The notes under the pieces: model-generated
What the model was told of the DNA's origin: nothing
Seen by the model: only the letters and a program-made list of their open reading frames with translations
Database searches by the model: none
Shown: positions 22,461 through 33,450 of the stretch, one piece after another
Position numbering within the stretch: position 1 is the stretch's first letter
How the letters are laid out: each line of letters opens with the position of its first letter
Made by a program: the position numbers and the translations under genes
NCBI GenBank assembly: GCA_902702965.1
Contig: CACRXP010000014.1
Location: 163,887 to 227,886, forward strand
Source: Spirometra erinaceieuropaei
Taxonomy: Eukaryota; Platyhelminthes; Cestoda; Diphyllobothriidea; Diphyllobothriidae
Direction: 5' to 3'
Length of the DNA stretch: 64,000 bases

Positions 22461-24867
22461 ACATTCGTATAAGACTAATTCCCTAGGAATTTTGTCTGAG
22501 TTCATCAAAAATCAGTTAGACACTTCATACTAATAATGCAGTTCTTTTTACAGTGTACTTTTTGCGGGTAGCTGCCATTTAAACTAAGGAATTGGTATTA
22601 TGACATTTGGATAGTTGCCGAAGTGTAGGAAATCATTAATTTTTAAAGCATAATTAAAGATGGTGGAAATGTCTGCACTAACTTTTTCATTTAAAGAAAG
22701 AATGTGGAGACTGTCTGCAGATTCATCCAGTTAAAAAACAAAATATCCACACAGCATTGGCCACACTTAATTCACTACAGCATTTACATATGAAATAAAA
22801 TAAAAATATGGTTTAGCTTAAATACCTCATGTATGAAAAAGAAAATTAATGACATCGCATTGATAGAATGAGGCGGGCATATTTACCAGTTAAACATATC
22901 TAAGTGGAAATGCGTATATAAATCTTCTGTGTAAAAAACGGTCGCGCATAAAAAAATATGAATAGCTGTTACCGACTTTTGAATTCTTTGCCACAAACTT
23001 ACGCGTAGTAGGATATTCAAGTTATGCATTGTGCGACTAGTTGTAGATAATTATTTTTTCTCATTGTCCGAAATAAAAATTCTAAATCATTATTGAAGAA
23101 ACCAATAACACTATTTGGAATTCGCAGGAATATAACATATCATTATGTATCGCAAACATAGTAAAAACGATAAAATCGAGTATTAATATAGTAGTGCATT
23201 TAACACCCAATCTTATGCATTTAAGACAACATAATCTTATAAATGTAAATAAAAATTATATCTACCCCATATAAAGATGTCAGCTGTGTTTGACGGCATA
23301 GAATCTATGCACGGCGGTAAGTTTCGAGACAATGTTCTCGAATCGCTCTTAATTAATCTATTTTCCACGAATTTCGACGTGGTTCAAATTAGCAAAGCCT
23401 TTTATTATCCCACAATGACACCTATCGATACAGGCAGACAGAACGTGGCTTTAATTCTGGCGGCATGCAATGGGACCTACAAGCGTAAGCACGCCGCCGT
23501 TCCACATCGAGCCATCAACACGCCTGGCATCAATCTCAGGAAGTGATTCTTTTCGCTTCATCCTGTTACCACCGTCTCATTAACTTTTTCCACACATGTT
23601 TGGAAACAATAGAAAAGTGCAGTTTCATATTCTGATCCTTGTGACGTCCTGGTAGATAGGCATTCTCCCGAACATCCAACCCGTCTCACACCGTTTATAC
23701 TAATGCAAAATGAATGTCACATCTGCGTCTTTGCATCGACAACAGAGGTAGTTTTTTCTGCCCTTACATTGCGGTCTTCACGTGAGTTGTGCAGTCCCAA
23801 AACTCATATCAATTAACTAACTTTTAAATTTACTATCTGTCGATGTGTCGGAATAGGTAAAAAACTCAACTTCAGAATCTAATGTATAAAAGGACGACAG
23901 TTCTTCATTGATAACACGCGTGCATCAAGAATAATTAGACTCATGGTGTGTGTGTGTGGGGGTCGACAGCGTCTAGTGGAGAGCGTCTAGTGGCAGAGCG
24001 TTCTTTGGTCAAGCAGTTATGCCACTCACTCATTAGCACACGCCAAGTGCTTAAGGTCAATAGGCCGAGATTGAATGGAAGGCAGGCGTGCAGCTTAACG
24101 TGATATTGGACTACTACGAAACAGAGCGGGTCCAAATAGTTTGAATTTATGTACACGATTCAACTTCATACTGGGAAGTAAACCAACCGGACACATTTAC
24201 CTGCAGCAAGATCTTTTATGCATTTTCCGAGGACTCAAATGTCGACGAAGGGTGAGCAAAGTTTGCTACCTTGAACTAAACAGAGGTCATGCGAAGTTTT
24301 GCCGTATACCCTTATTTGGTCTTTCATAGACCGAGATAAGTTTGTCAAGGATAAGGCAAAAATGGGCATCTGTCGGGCGTAAAGTCTGCGGGAGATGGCG
24401 ATTGTAGTGGTTTTAGTGGGACTAGTAGTGGTGGCGTTTATAGCTGCTGTGGTGATTATTTTTCGCCATTTGAACTTAAATGCCACGATTGCTGTCTGCA
24501 TAAACTGTGCTCCCTTGACGGGAAATCAGAGACAATACGCAAATATGTATTTTTTGAGGAAAATGTAGGAATGAGTCACAGATATTCGAAAAGTTGATAC
24601 ATGCATAACCAAGTAAGAAGGGAGTTGTCTCATGTCTCTAAGTAACAACTGCTGAGCAATTTTTTCTGTAGTTATCTCTGCGGAACTTTCATATTCAAAG
24701 TCGGTTAGCTTGACAGCCACCAACGTAGCGAACCTTGCTTTTTTAAAGTAGCCATTCTTTTAAAATGACAGAACTACTTTCATAAGAGGAAATAAACTCG
24801 AAGCATCTGTATGGATCTAATACGTTATACATCAGTGTTTACCCGGGTACAAAAAGTTCCTGTGTCT
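22461..24867. other. Mostly non-coding; one ATG-initiated candidate and a GT tract
   Basis: AT-rich sequence. The only frame worth listing is 23277-23546. A short (TG)n tract with adjoining G-run is at 23944-23960, next to a GC-richer 200-base block (23940-24130) that looks repeat-derived. The minus-strand frame at 24235-24501 is a low-complexity Thr/Ala stretch read from GT-rich DNA and is not convincing. Confidence 0.4.
23277..23546 (+). CDS. Hypothetical 89-codon protein
   Basis: This runs from ATG (AAAGATGTC context) to TGA and has a balanced amino-acid composition unlike its AT-rich surroundings. It starts MSAVFDGIESMHGGKFRD and ends HRAINTPGINLRK. A consensus donor GTAAGT occurs at 23315 after codon 13, so the true product could instead be a first exon spliced elsewhere. 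I know no homologue, and no signal peptide or membrane segment is evident. Confidence 0.3.
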   Translation: MSAVFDGIESMHGGKFRDNVLESLLINLFSTNFDVVQISKAFYYPTMTPIDTGRQNVALILAACNGTYKRKHAAVPHRAINTPGINLRK

Positions 24868-25905
24868 TGAAAGAAAACCTGGACGAGACAATACGTTAAT
24901 TTCCAAAGTTTTATTCTCCCAGAAATCAAACTAAATTTATTTTAGGGATTGGCGGCGAGAGTGAGACGCATCTGCTCACCTGAAGCTATTTAGGCAGAGC
25001 TCCAACAGCTGAGGAACACACTTCGCAAAAACGATGCCCAGATAGATTTGTCCTCCGAAATATTGGGGAACACGACCCAAATCCCAATGTGGCGAAAGCG
25101 GAAAGGAAAGTTGTATTCATAAGATTGCCTTTTGGAGGAGATACAGAGAACGAACTAGTCAGACGGCACTTAAATATCGCTATCACCAGGGCATTTTCCG
25201 CGAAGAATTAACGCGCATGCTTCACAAACTCTTTTCTCCTACGTTTGGGAGGTAAAGACGGACTACCGTTGGAGGCCACATCAATGTGCATCTACTCATT
25301 CGCTTGCTCCTTTGGAGCGGGATACATCGGCTGCACAACGAGACGCCTGGTAAAAAGGGTGCGTGAACATATGCCCGCCTGGCTAGACAGATGTAAGACC
25401 CGATAGATTTCGTGTGCTATTCCCGCGCATTTGATCGATACGAATCACCGAGTCAATACCAAGAAAGTATTTCAGGGTGTCTGCCGGACACCAACATGCC
25501 TCTCTAAAGGCCTACGCCAACGTATACTAGCAACGGCCGAGACAGTGGCTATGCGGCTAGCGAATCTGGTGTTAGACTGTCAAAAAACTCTCACACGAGC
25601 GCTTATTCTCTGCCATGGCCAACGTTAAGCTCAAGTGTTGACAACATGCCGCCTCAAATCCCTAATTACACTGATAGGCAGTCCGTGTATTCAACTCAAA
25701 CAACCTCTTACAATCTCCCCTAGCTCTGAGGACCAAAACCTGCCGACCTGGTCATGCGAACGCCGTGGGGAAGGTGACTGTTCATGATTTGATTGCCCTT
25801 GAGACACCTATAAACACTGTTCATTTTCATTCCTTTATGTAACTGTATTGGCCTTACAAATAATTACACCAAACAACACGTGTTTTTCAACTTGACTTTT
25901 CAATT
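24868..25905 (+). mobile_element. 5'-truncated PLE copy, same family as the element at 44.6-47.9 kb
   Basis: Colinear with 46885-47935. It begins in the RT thumb at AGAAAACCTGGACG, passes the GIY-YIG domain near 25285-25390 (MCIYSFACSFGAGYIG, where the second conserved Cys is now Phe), and ends with the shared 3' tail (ACACCTATAAACACTGTT, then TTCAACTTGACT). Several stops and small indels are present. Truncation at the 5' end with an intact 3' end is what incomplete target-primed reverse transcription produces. At the position of the 47260 TAG of the longer copy, this copy has TTG, so the sense codon can still be read here. Confidence 0.9.
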
Positions 25906-25984
25906 AGAAAACATTTTGAAACCTAAATAGACCCTACCTTCAAGCATAAAATATAAAGGCAATGCGATTTGCTAAAAGTTAGTA

Positions 25985-26262
25985 GAAAAAAGCTCATGCT
26001 TGTGCATGTTTTTTTCTAAAAATAATTGTGAATGCATATGACCATCGAAAATCAATGCGAGAAATGTATGCTACCTAAGTAATCATTTTTAACCGAGTGT
26101 GATTTTTGCAGGAGAACGGAAGGATGTGCATTCAAAAGCTAAAATGTTACTGAATTATGACGCACATAAATCAATATTACAACCTTGTCCCGGGAATTCT
26201 TCTAAATAAAAAAATACATTTCAGAATTGCGGCCAAGATTTCATGAGATCGGTCACTCGCTG
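25985..26262 (-). mobile_element. Half (one arm) of a fold-back element
   Basis: The reverse complement matches the outer arm of the elements at 61543 and 32116, including the CATGAGATCGGTCAC block and the terminal CTG followed by TA (26260-26264). Only the right arm is present. It starts about 80 bases after the PLE fragment ends, but I found no left arm on the far side of that fragment. Confidence 0.7.
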
Positions 26263-26264
26263 TA

Positions 26265-27197
26265 TGTTATGAGGCAACAAGGCTCAGCTTACGAGCCGTC
26301 GCATGATTTTTGGTAAAATTAAATCCTGCCGGGCTTTTCTGTTTCACAATTAGTGCTTTCCCCATGATGTTTTGATAATGTTTTCTGTTCTACTACTTAC
26401 TCGATAACATGAACAAACTACTTAAATGTTATAAATAGCAAAACACGTTTTTTTAGATATGGAGTCATTCCGAACTTCAGAAAAGTAGTTTGACTGAACC
26501 ATTAGGCATTTCAGAATGGTTTCTATGGGTACGTTCATAACTGCGGGTGTCAAGAGGCCACAGACTATTGCTTCATATGCAATTTAAATAACTGTTATAA
26601 ATTCGTTCTCTTAAGACAGCAGTGAGAATAAAATGCCCGATGTGATGCTGTACACCGATGCAATGCTGGAGTCAAGAACTCAAAAGATATCCGCGCAAAT
26701 ATGAAGGGAAAATTCAATATTCAACGGACATTCCATCGACAGCTGGACGTTGTGTTCTGTTCAATGTCGACGCATTCATGAATGTCTGTGCAATTTACCA
26801 CCGCTTCCTTCATTCCTCATTACCTACTACGTTAAGGACTTGCCGTACAACATTTTGTACTTGGCACTCCTGCATCTTGTTTGGCAGTGTCCCCAACAAT
26901 GGTTATGTGCGCTAATCGATTACTCGATCGTAAAGGTTCCGAAGTTGGTGTCAGGACAATACACGTTAAACTTTAGTGTTCTCATCCCCTTCACCTGCAT
27001 TGTACAATAATTAACAGAATCCCCTGTGATGAAGTTGATGGATTCCACAGAATGCTGCAACACGGATAAGCAACATACGAGTGACGACTAAAGATGCTCT
27101 CTCCTGTTTAAGTTTCAGCGAATGATTTTGTGCCAGAAACCGTGCTAGCTAGACAGAAAGCGTATAAATTACCGATAGATGGACCGTCGTTTCCGAC
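26265..27197. other. No gene recognised
   Basis: Two overlapping plus-strand frames (26658-26915 and 26750-27010) are open, with no motif or splice context. The second has a hydrophobic stretch (YNILYLALLHLVW) that could be fortuitous. Confidence 0.35.
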
Positions 27198-27420
27198 GAT
27201 GGCTTCCATTCACAAAGACGAAAGACAATAAATTTATTGACTCGACGTTTCTGATTCTTACTCGAATTTATCATCAACTCGGTCGCGAATAAGAGTGATG
27301 GTGGCACACGGAGCGCAGCATTTATAGCACGAGGCTTCTTTTGGACCATATGCGTAATGTAATTAGCAGCCTTTGCGAGCACACCTAGGGTTGTAATTGA
27401 TAATATGATGGACTGTCAGC
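27198..27420 (-). mobile_element. Decayed PLE end with degenerate hammerhead motif
   Basis: Aligns with the solo PLE end at 29142-29505 in the same orientation: the AATAAATTTATT block at about 27230, the hammerhead region at 27244-27280, GTGATGGTGGCA at about 27296, and TTTATAGCACG at about 27329. The hammerhead core reads TTGATGA (first C changed) with a GAAAC-GTC end intact, and stem II is shortened. It is the oldest of the five hammerhead-bearing ends in the window. Confidence 0.75.
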
Positions 27421-27459
27421 CCGCGTTCAATTCAATAATTGATACGATGTACACCGTGT

Positions 27460-28370
27460 GCCCTGCGGCAGGGTGATCCAGCGACGGTGACTTGCGCGTG
27501 ATTTAGTGATAAAAGACTTGCGCAGCATCCGCGTAGTACCTCATCTCCCAACCTTGGCTTGCTGTCAATACAACGTCATTAAGAACGGAGGCGATGGAGG
27601 GCGCAACAGCATGGCAAGGTCAAACCCGCACCCTGGCGCTACACTCCATACCCCTTAGTCCATAAATCAAAAGACTCGGCTTTTGACCAACGGCATCGGA
27701 GAGAGGGTTGGCACAACCGCGCCGCACCTAGGCGTGCCGTCACACCCGGCAAGATCCCACGCAGTGGGGGTCCCATAAAGGCCATATTAGGAAGGAGCCA
27801 TTGCAGCTTGACTCTTAGACCGCCAGCCGTCCGCTTCGGTTGACAACGTTCCAAGCCACGGCTTTTAGCGCACCACGATAGCTTAAATCGCGCCAGATTG
27901 TTTGTAGTGAGGAAAATGCGCTGAGTCTTCGACCTTACCCCCCCTTCCCATTCCCAGCACCCAGCCACTGTCCGAGCCATCCAGTTTACAAGTGCGGGAA
28001 TGGCCTCGGTGACTGACATATCTAGTGTCCTTGTTTGCGCGCGCCAGGTGCACGACCTGCCCCCCTCCCCTCCCATTAAACACTAGCACTATTACATAAT
28101 ATATGCATGAGAGTGCCGTTGGTCACACTAAGTAGGAGCCGTTTTAACCCGGATTTCAGTCCACACGTGCGCCAATCCTTTCTTCCACGTACACAACTGG
28201 GAAGACAGCAGAAGAGCCGCATTGAGACGTAGCCCAGACACACACATCCCACTTGCGTTAGAGGTGGCAATTGGTTGCCTGTGGTTGATGATGATGTTGC
28301 GTAATGCAGGGTTTGGTGGCTTGGTCTCGCGCACGGTCGTCTTCCGCATGGGTTTCATGAATGTGCATAT
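27460..28370. repeat. GC-rich block, probable dispersed repeat
   Basis: This 0.9-kb block is visibly richer in G+C than the flanks and contains purine/pyrimidine runs (CCCCCCTTCC near 27940, CCCCCCTCCCC near 28060). Minus-strand frames up to 145 codons exist but are rich in Arg, Gly, Ser and Trp and look like translated GC-rich non-coding DNA. I believe blocks of this type recur in tapeworm genomes but cannot verify it here. No second copy is in the window. Confidence 0.4.
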
Positions 28371-29141
28371 GATTTAATATGCCCATGAGGTAAGTAAATG
28401 CGCATGTGTATTGAGGTCAGTTGAGGCGGACGCGTCCAGTATAAGTAGGTGTTCCAGGCACTGGTTCGTCTGTCTCTGTCGATGCATTCTCAAGGGATTG
28501 ACAAGGCCGATGTATGAGATGAATGTACGGGAGCAGTATGATGAGCTTCTTTAAGCACCAAAAAACTGGCAAGCATGGACAGCGGTCAAGGCCTGGAAAT
28601 AGGGAATGTAAGTGAAGTTAACGGATTTTCTTCAATTAAAACAATCCATAATTTTAAGGAGCAATGGCAAATAACGGATGATTCAGAGTTCTAAGTCGGT
28701 CCACTGTGTGTTTTTGGTTAAGGGAGAGAGTCAGGCTGCAATGCATTTTTCCTAATGTGGTCTTTGTGGCAGTTCTATCTAGTGAAATCAAAACTGCATC
28801 GTTTTTGGAGATGGTGGCGGCTGTGTTGTTGTTGGTGACGGACTAGATGGAAGACAGGGTGTGGGTTATGCAAGATTAGCTAAGTATACTGGGGCTGATG
28901 GCGTTGGCTGAGCTGTGCGTCAGGGTATAGGTTAAGCTAGGTATGATATATGTTCAATAGGTGTTGGGTGTGCGGAACTGCAGTTTATTTAACACTCGTG
29001 CATACGCATATGACCAGGAAGACCAATGCGGTGTGGACGGTAGAAAATTGACACATTTGCATGGACTGTTAGAAGTCGAAAACATTAATTATGTATTATT
29101 GAAGGCTGCACAACATGATATTGTAAAATACTGGTCTTAGC

Positions 29142-29505
29142 TCAGAAGATGAAGATGCGATCACTGGGACAAGAAATTTATTTGCCTGACATTTCGGATC
29201 CTCACTTGAATCCATCATCAGAGACGGTCGCAGAAAAAGGTGATGGTGGCACCAGGAGTTCAGTATTTATAGCACGTGGCTGTCGTGGGACCGTGTGCGC
29301 ACTGCAATTACCAGTTCTCGCAATCGCCGCTGGGGTCGTAATTGATGCGGTGGTGGCTTGTCGGTCCGAGTCCGAGTCGATAATTGCCGTGATTCCGTCA
29401 TCCGTGCTGGATGCTGGTGTGACGATTTCTCGGCTAACTGGCTCACTGTCATTGTGATAATTGCTCGCCCGCGCCCTCCCCACGTGACTGATTTTCCTGA
29501 TCAGA
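29142..29505 (-). mobile_element. Solo PLE end (364 bp) with hammerhead ribozyme and 8-bp target duplication
   Basis: On the minus strand this matches 56045-56407, the 3' repeat of the PLE at 53.3-56.4 kb, from the GTCACGTG block through the hammerhead to the terminal CATCTTCTGA. It is flanked by GTCTTAGC at 29134-29141 and 29506-29513. The matching place in repeat R1 copy 2 (about 33245-33252) carries this octamer only once. It is therefore a separate, very 5'-truncated insertion and not a deletion remnant. Plus-strand and minus-strand open frames across it (up to 102 codons) are shadows of this non-coding repeat. Confidence 0.9.
29184..29226 (-). ncRNA. Minimal type I hammerhead ribozyme motif
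   Basis: On the minus strand it reads: stem I strand, CTGATGA core, stem II GGATTC / GGATCC (one G-T wobble), then GAAA, TGTC and AGGC. Between GAAA and the cleavage triplet there is almost no stem III, so folding would need a dimer, as described for metazoan PLE hammerheads. All core bases are intact in this copy. Confidence 0.75.
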
Positions 29506-29905
29506 GTCTTAGCCCTATACCAGCTAAAATTCTAACGTAAATTACCTGCTGGGTATCAAACCGTGATCGATATGTAACAACTTGTCCGAGTGTTGACATT
29601 TTGGCCGCCAATGAACGGTGACTTCAAATATTGCACTCACACTCACCGCTCATATAGCTGTAAGGCTAACCATCTGCCAAAAACGTCGCACGTGCCATAC
29701 CCGGATGTGCGAAGACGAGGCGCAGAGATCGCATAGACCGCCCTTTACCGTTCTTCAGCAACATGTTAATAATCACTGGGAATACATGGTCAATGTTGCA
29801 TAAAGAGTTTGATCTCAGAGCAGTTGCGGATGATATCACAACTACGAAATTTTGAAAATGTTTGTCAAGCCAACTCATCCGCCTTCTGTAAGTGCTACAA
29901 ACCAG

Positions 29906-31364
29906 CACAGCATTCAATGGAACATAACACGCGCCAGCAGAGTATGACCTGATAAATAAAATTTTTAAGAGCGGTAGGTGTTCTGTGGAAGAGAAAACGT
30001 AAGTGACTAACCAGCTTAGGCTAAAAGGAAACGTAACAACGCACGAAACATTAGACCACGCCGAACGCGAAATGCACAGATAAACTCAAACAACCAATCA
30101 ACGCGCGACACATTATCGATCATACGCGAATTTTTTGATCACGCATGCGGCCTAATCGATGAGCGATGTTGCAATTAATATTTTCTCCTAGGAGATTATT
30201 GGGCAGAAAACGCTGCATCCAAGAGTTCCACGTGACAGTGTTAGTTGATCTAGAACGCCCAGGACACTAAAGAGATAATGTGAAATACTAAGGATTGAAA
30301 TGAAATGACAATAACCAAACAGCTGCATTATTTTGTAAATTGTTATCTCAAAGAAGAATTTCGTCAACAAATACACAAAAAGAGGTTTATTTATTGCTGA
30401 CCAAACCCAGAGGAAGCCTTCTTTTCTATAACCGTCTTTATACTATTTAAATAAATGATAAATATTTCGGTGTAAGTTTAAGAATAATAATTTTATTTCA
30501 CATGTACATGGATCCGTCTTCCACGTTTTCCAAAATAGATTGCTTCTAATTTTAAAGGTTAAGAAAAAAGTCTTTGTTGTTGATTTATACGTTTCTGACA
30601 AAACATATCTAGGTGAAGAAAGTTATCTTGCAATCAAAAATATCCATCAGCATTTGAGTTTCTGTCCTCATAGCATGAACAGGTTATTCTCCGAAAATTA
30701 CTTGCGATTGTTCATATGGTTCTGCTGCGGCAAGAGTTTGCCAACATAGTAAGCATATGCATACAGCCCAGAAAGCTACAGAAGAAAATACATATAGCGC
30801 TTATAAGGAAAGTACAGAAATGTGTAACGATTTCATGGTGCCATACAAGCAAAACGACATGCAATAATATCGCTGTTATTTGCTATGTTTCAAAATATCG
30901 GGTTGATATCGGTGACCTACACTAATGGTTATGCGTCATTTAAACGTTCTGTGACGTACCTTATTATTAATCGTAAAAACAATAATTCTGGGGAGAACTC
31001 GACAAATTAGATGATGTCATCTAACTACATTGCTTTATTAACTTCAGCTGATGCTTAAGCTTATTCTTAAAAAGCCGACGCTAAATCCTGCGCCCAATCT
31101 CTTTGCCACTATCGTTAGCTACTTAGTTTTGTCTTTGGGTTTTGGGTAATGCTCTACTCAGATGACAGGATATTTCCTAATTGAAAGAAATTAGGGAATC
31201 AAGTGTTAAACATTGTATTTCAGTTTTTCGTATTTTATGTTCACAATCGACTTACAAGTTATTTTTGGACAGAATGCGAGAATGGAATTTCCGTGAATAT
31301 TACGAAGAAATCTCACTGGTAAATATTGCTTGCGAGATCGCTGATCGACTATTGAAAAACAAAT
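29906..31364. other. No gene; dispersed-repeat piece at about 30680-31060
   Basis: A part around 30680-31060 matches 63110-63500 (for example the AAAACGACATGC block at 30852 and 63294). Small plus-strand frames at 30540-30749 and 30716-30925 are not conserved in that other copy. Nothing else is recognised. Confidence 0.4.
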
Positions 31365-31366
31365 CT

Positions 31367-31480
31367 AAGCTTCAATTTGACCGAACTGCGAAAAACTCGG
31401 CACCTCGTGGGCATTCGAACACACGACAGTAGCGAGGAGGCTTCAGTACAGCCAACGCTCTAAACACCTGACCTACGAGG
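31367..31480 (-). repeat. tRNA-derived SINE head
   Basis: The minus strand reads GGGCCTCGTAGGTCAGG, then TGTTTAGAGCG (A-box/D-arm-like) and, 50 bases on, GTGTTCGAATGCCC (B-box), followed by CACGAGGTGCCGAG and a short T-rich tail. The A-box to B-box spacing and the long variable region suggest a tRNA of the Ser/Leu type or a derived SINE. The acceptor arm does not pair well, so it is not a working tRNA. Degenerate copies of the B-box and tail occur at about 31680-31745 (minus) and 31810-31860 (plus). Confidence 0.6.
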
Positions 31481-31861
31481 CCCTGCCGGACGACGCGAGT
31501 TAAATCCCATTTGGGCCAAGTTACCTGCCAGACCTACTGCGACGTCTGGATTCAACCAAATCTGATACAGTAAGTTGACTGTCCAAGCAGGATTTCCTTA
31601 GTAATTCACCTAGAACCCACCAGATGACCACTAGGCTCGCCTATTTCATAGGTATTTTGGCAGACTTTGAATAATTCATATTGACTTAATTGTGAAAAAT
31701 TTGGCGCCTCGGTTTATCATCATATGGGCATTGAATCCAGCAGATGAGTACCAGACTTACGTAATGCAGAGGTGTTTCAGCAGATTTCAAATAATTTACT
31801 TTGAGACTTACCGTCGTGCGTTCGACTTCCACCGAGGGGACCTAGAGTTTCAGTTTTGAGT

Positions 31862-33450
31862 GTGTTTGTTTACGGCACTTACAGACGGCAGATGAGTTGG
31901 CTTGAAAACCATTTTCAATTTTTATTTCTTATAACATAATCTGCAACTGCGCTGAGATCAAAATCTTCATGCAACTTTGACCAATCAATCCCAGTTATGA
32001 TTAACATGTTGCTAAGGAACGGTAAAGGACGGCCCATGCGATCTCCGCGCCTCGTCTTCCCACATCCGGTTATAGCATGGGCGATACTTTTGGCAGATTG
32101 TTAGCTTCACATGTACAGTAGATGTCCTAGCTCATGAAATGTCAACCAAAATTTCGAAATGCGTTCTCGTTTCGAAAAGATAAATTAAGTAGTGTTGTTA
32201 AACCAACCACGATGCAGCATACATCTATAATGATCCGGTAACCTCAGGTGGTCGGGTTTTGAAAAAACTTATTTTCGGCTGCATGCAAGATCTATACTCT
32301 GCAAAAATGACTACTTCAGTAGTATGCGATTTTTTCATTGATTTTCGATGCCCTTAAAAATTCAATTATATTTCATAGAAAAAATGCATAAAAATATTCA
32401 TTATTTTACGTATTCAAAAAAATCACGTCTTCTTCCAATATCATACACAAAAGAAGTGTATAATTCGGTTTTAACAAAGTTTCTAATTGTGAGATTTTTA
32501 ATACCGTTAAATGGCCGTTCGTGGAACGTCGTGTATCTGCATTTACGAAAGTAACTTGTAAATTTAACAATATTGCTCAAATCCACTGCGTAATTTTTGA
32601 ACCTCATATGGTCTCCTCTTAACGCCGTAGATAAATGCATAGTTTTCCGTACATGGAAAATATACAGCTTTTAGATTTGTACTCCTGAATGCAAGTGTAA
32701 CAGCAGGTCGGGTTCAAAATTATTCTGGAATTAGAAAAGTTTTTGAAACCGAATCATACTTTTTTTGAGAATTAAATTAGAAGTAAACGTGATGTTCTGC
32801 CGAATACGTAAAAGAATGTATATTTTTATGCATGTTTTCCATGAAATATAATTGAATTTTTAAGGGCATCGAAAATCAATGAGAAAATTGCATGCTAATT
32901 AAGTGGTCATTTTTTGCAGTGTATGGATTTTACATACTGCCAAAAATACGTTCTTTCAAAAGCCGACACGCTGGGGTAACTGGATCATTATATATTTATG
33001 CTGCATCCTGAGCAGTTTAACAACACTACTTAATTTATGTTTTTGAAACGAGAACGCATTTGGAAAGTTTGGTTGGCATTTCATGATTTAGCACATCATC
33101 TGTGTATAAGCTGTAAGTGTGAGCGCACTATTTCACATCGCCATCCATTGGCCGCCAAAATGCCAACAATAAAAAAGTTGCTACATGTCGACCATGCTTT
33201 GATGCCTATCAGGTTATTTACTTTAGAATTATAGCTGTTGTAGGGCTAAGATCAGTATTTTACAATACCATGTTTTGCAGCCCTAAATAATACATAATTA
33301 ATACTTTAAACTTCTAAAAGACCATGCAGATATGTTTCAATTTTCCACCGTCCACACCGCATTGGTCAACCTGGTCATATGCGTATGCACGAGTGCGGAA
33401 TAAACTGCAGTTTAGCACACCCTATACCATTGAATGCTGAAGAAATCTTA
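31862..33450 (-). repeat. Dispersed repeat R1, copy 2, interrupted by a fold-back element
   Basis: The minus-strand pieces 33450-33103 and 32115-31862 are colinear with R1 copy 1 (28945-29905). Between them sits the 987-bp fold-back element 32116-33102. At about 33228-33255 this copy has the uninterrupted sequence into which the PLE end was inserted in copy 1. Confidence 0.85.
32116..33102. mobile_element. Fold-back element (987 bp) with long inverted arms, TA target
   Basis: Starts TA|CAGTAGATGTCC and ends with the complementary GCACATCATCTG at 33102. About 310-bp arms (32116-32430 and 32800-33102) are inverted copies: the GTTTCGAAAAGATAAATTAA block at 32175 recurs in reverse at about 33035, and ATTGATTTTCGATGCCC at 32337 recurs in reverse at about 32868. 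A unique centre of roughly 350 bp lies between. No transposase frame is present. CAG...CTG termini beside TA resemble Tc1/mariner-type non-autonomous elements. The insertion point in R1 is shown by the uninterrupted copy at 29650. Confidence 0.85.

Larger units (their letters stand above)
28945..29905 (+). repeat. Dispersed repeat R1, copy 1, interrupted by a PLE end
   Basis: The pieces 28945-29141 and 29506-29905 together form one repeat of about 600 bp, because the second copy (31862-33450, minus strand) has the same two pieces adjacent to each other. Shared blocks include CGTGCATACGCATATGACCAG and the segment ending ATTGTAAAATACTGGTCTTAGC on the left, then GACATTTTGGCCGCCAATG and GAAGACGAGGCGC on the right. 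No coding frame is conserved between copies, so its class is unknown. Confidence 0.85.

Noticed and set aside
24235..24501. 88-codon minus-strand frame rich in Thr and Ala
   Set aside because: It is read from low-complexity GT-rich DNA.
27639..28076. 145-codon minus-strand frame in the GC-rich block
   Set aside because: High GC lengthens open frames. Composition is rich in Arg, Gly, Ser and Trp, and no motif or splice context supports it.
29149..29483. Protein-coding frames on both strands of the solo PLE end (up to 102 codons)
   Set aside because: The same non-coding terminal repeat at 56.1-56.4 kb gives similar frames only because the DNA is similar; it contains the hammerhead motif and no protein motif.
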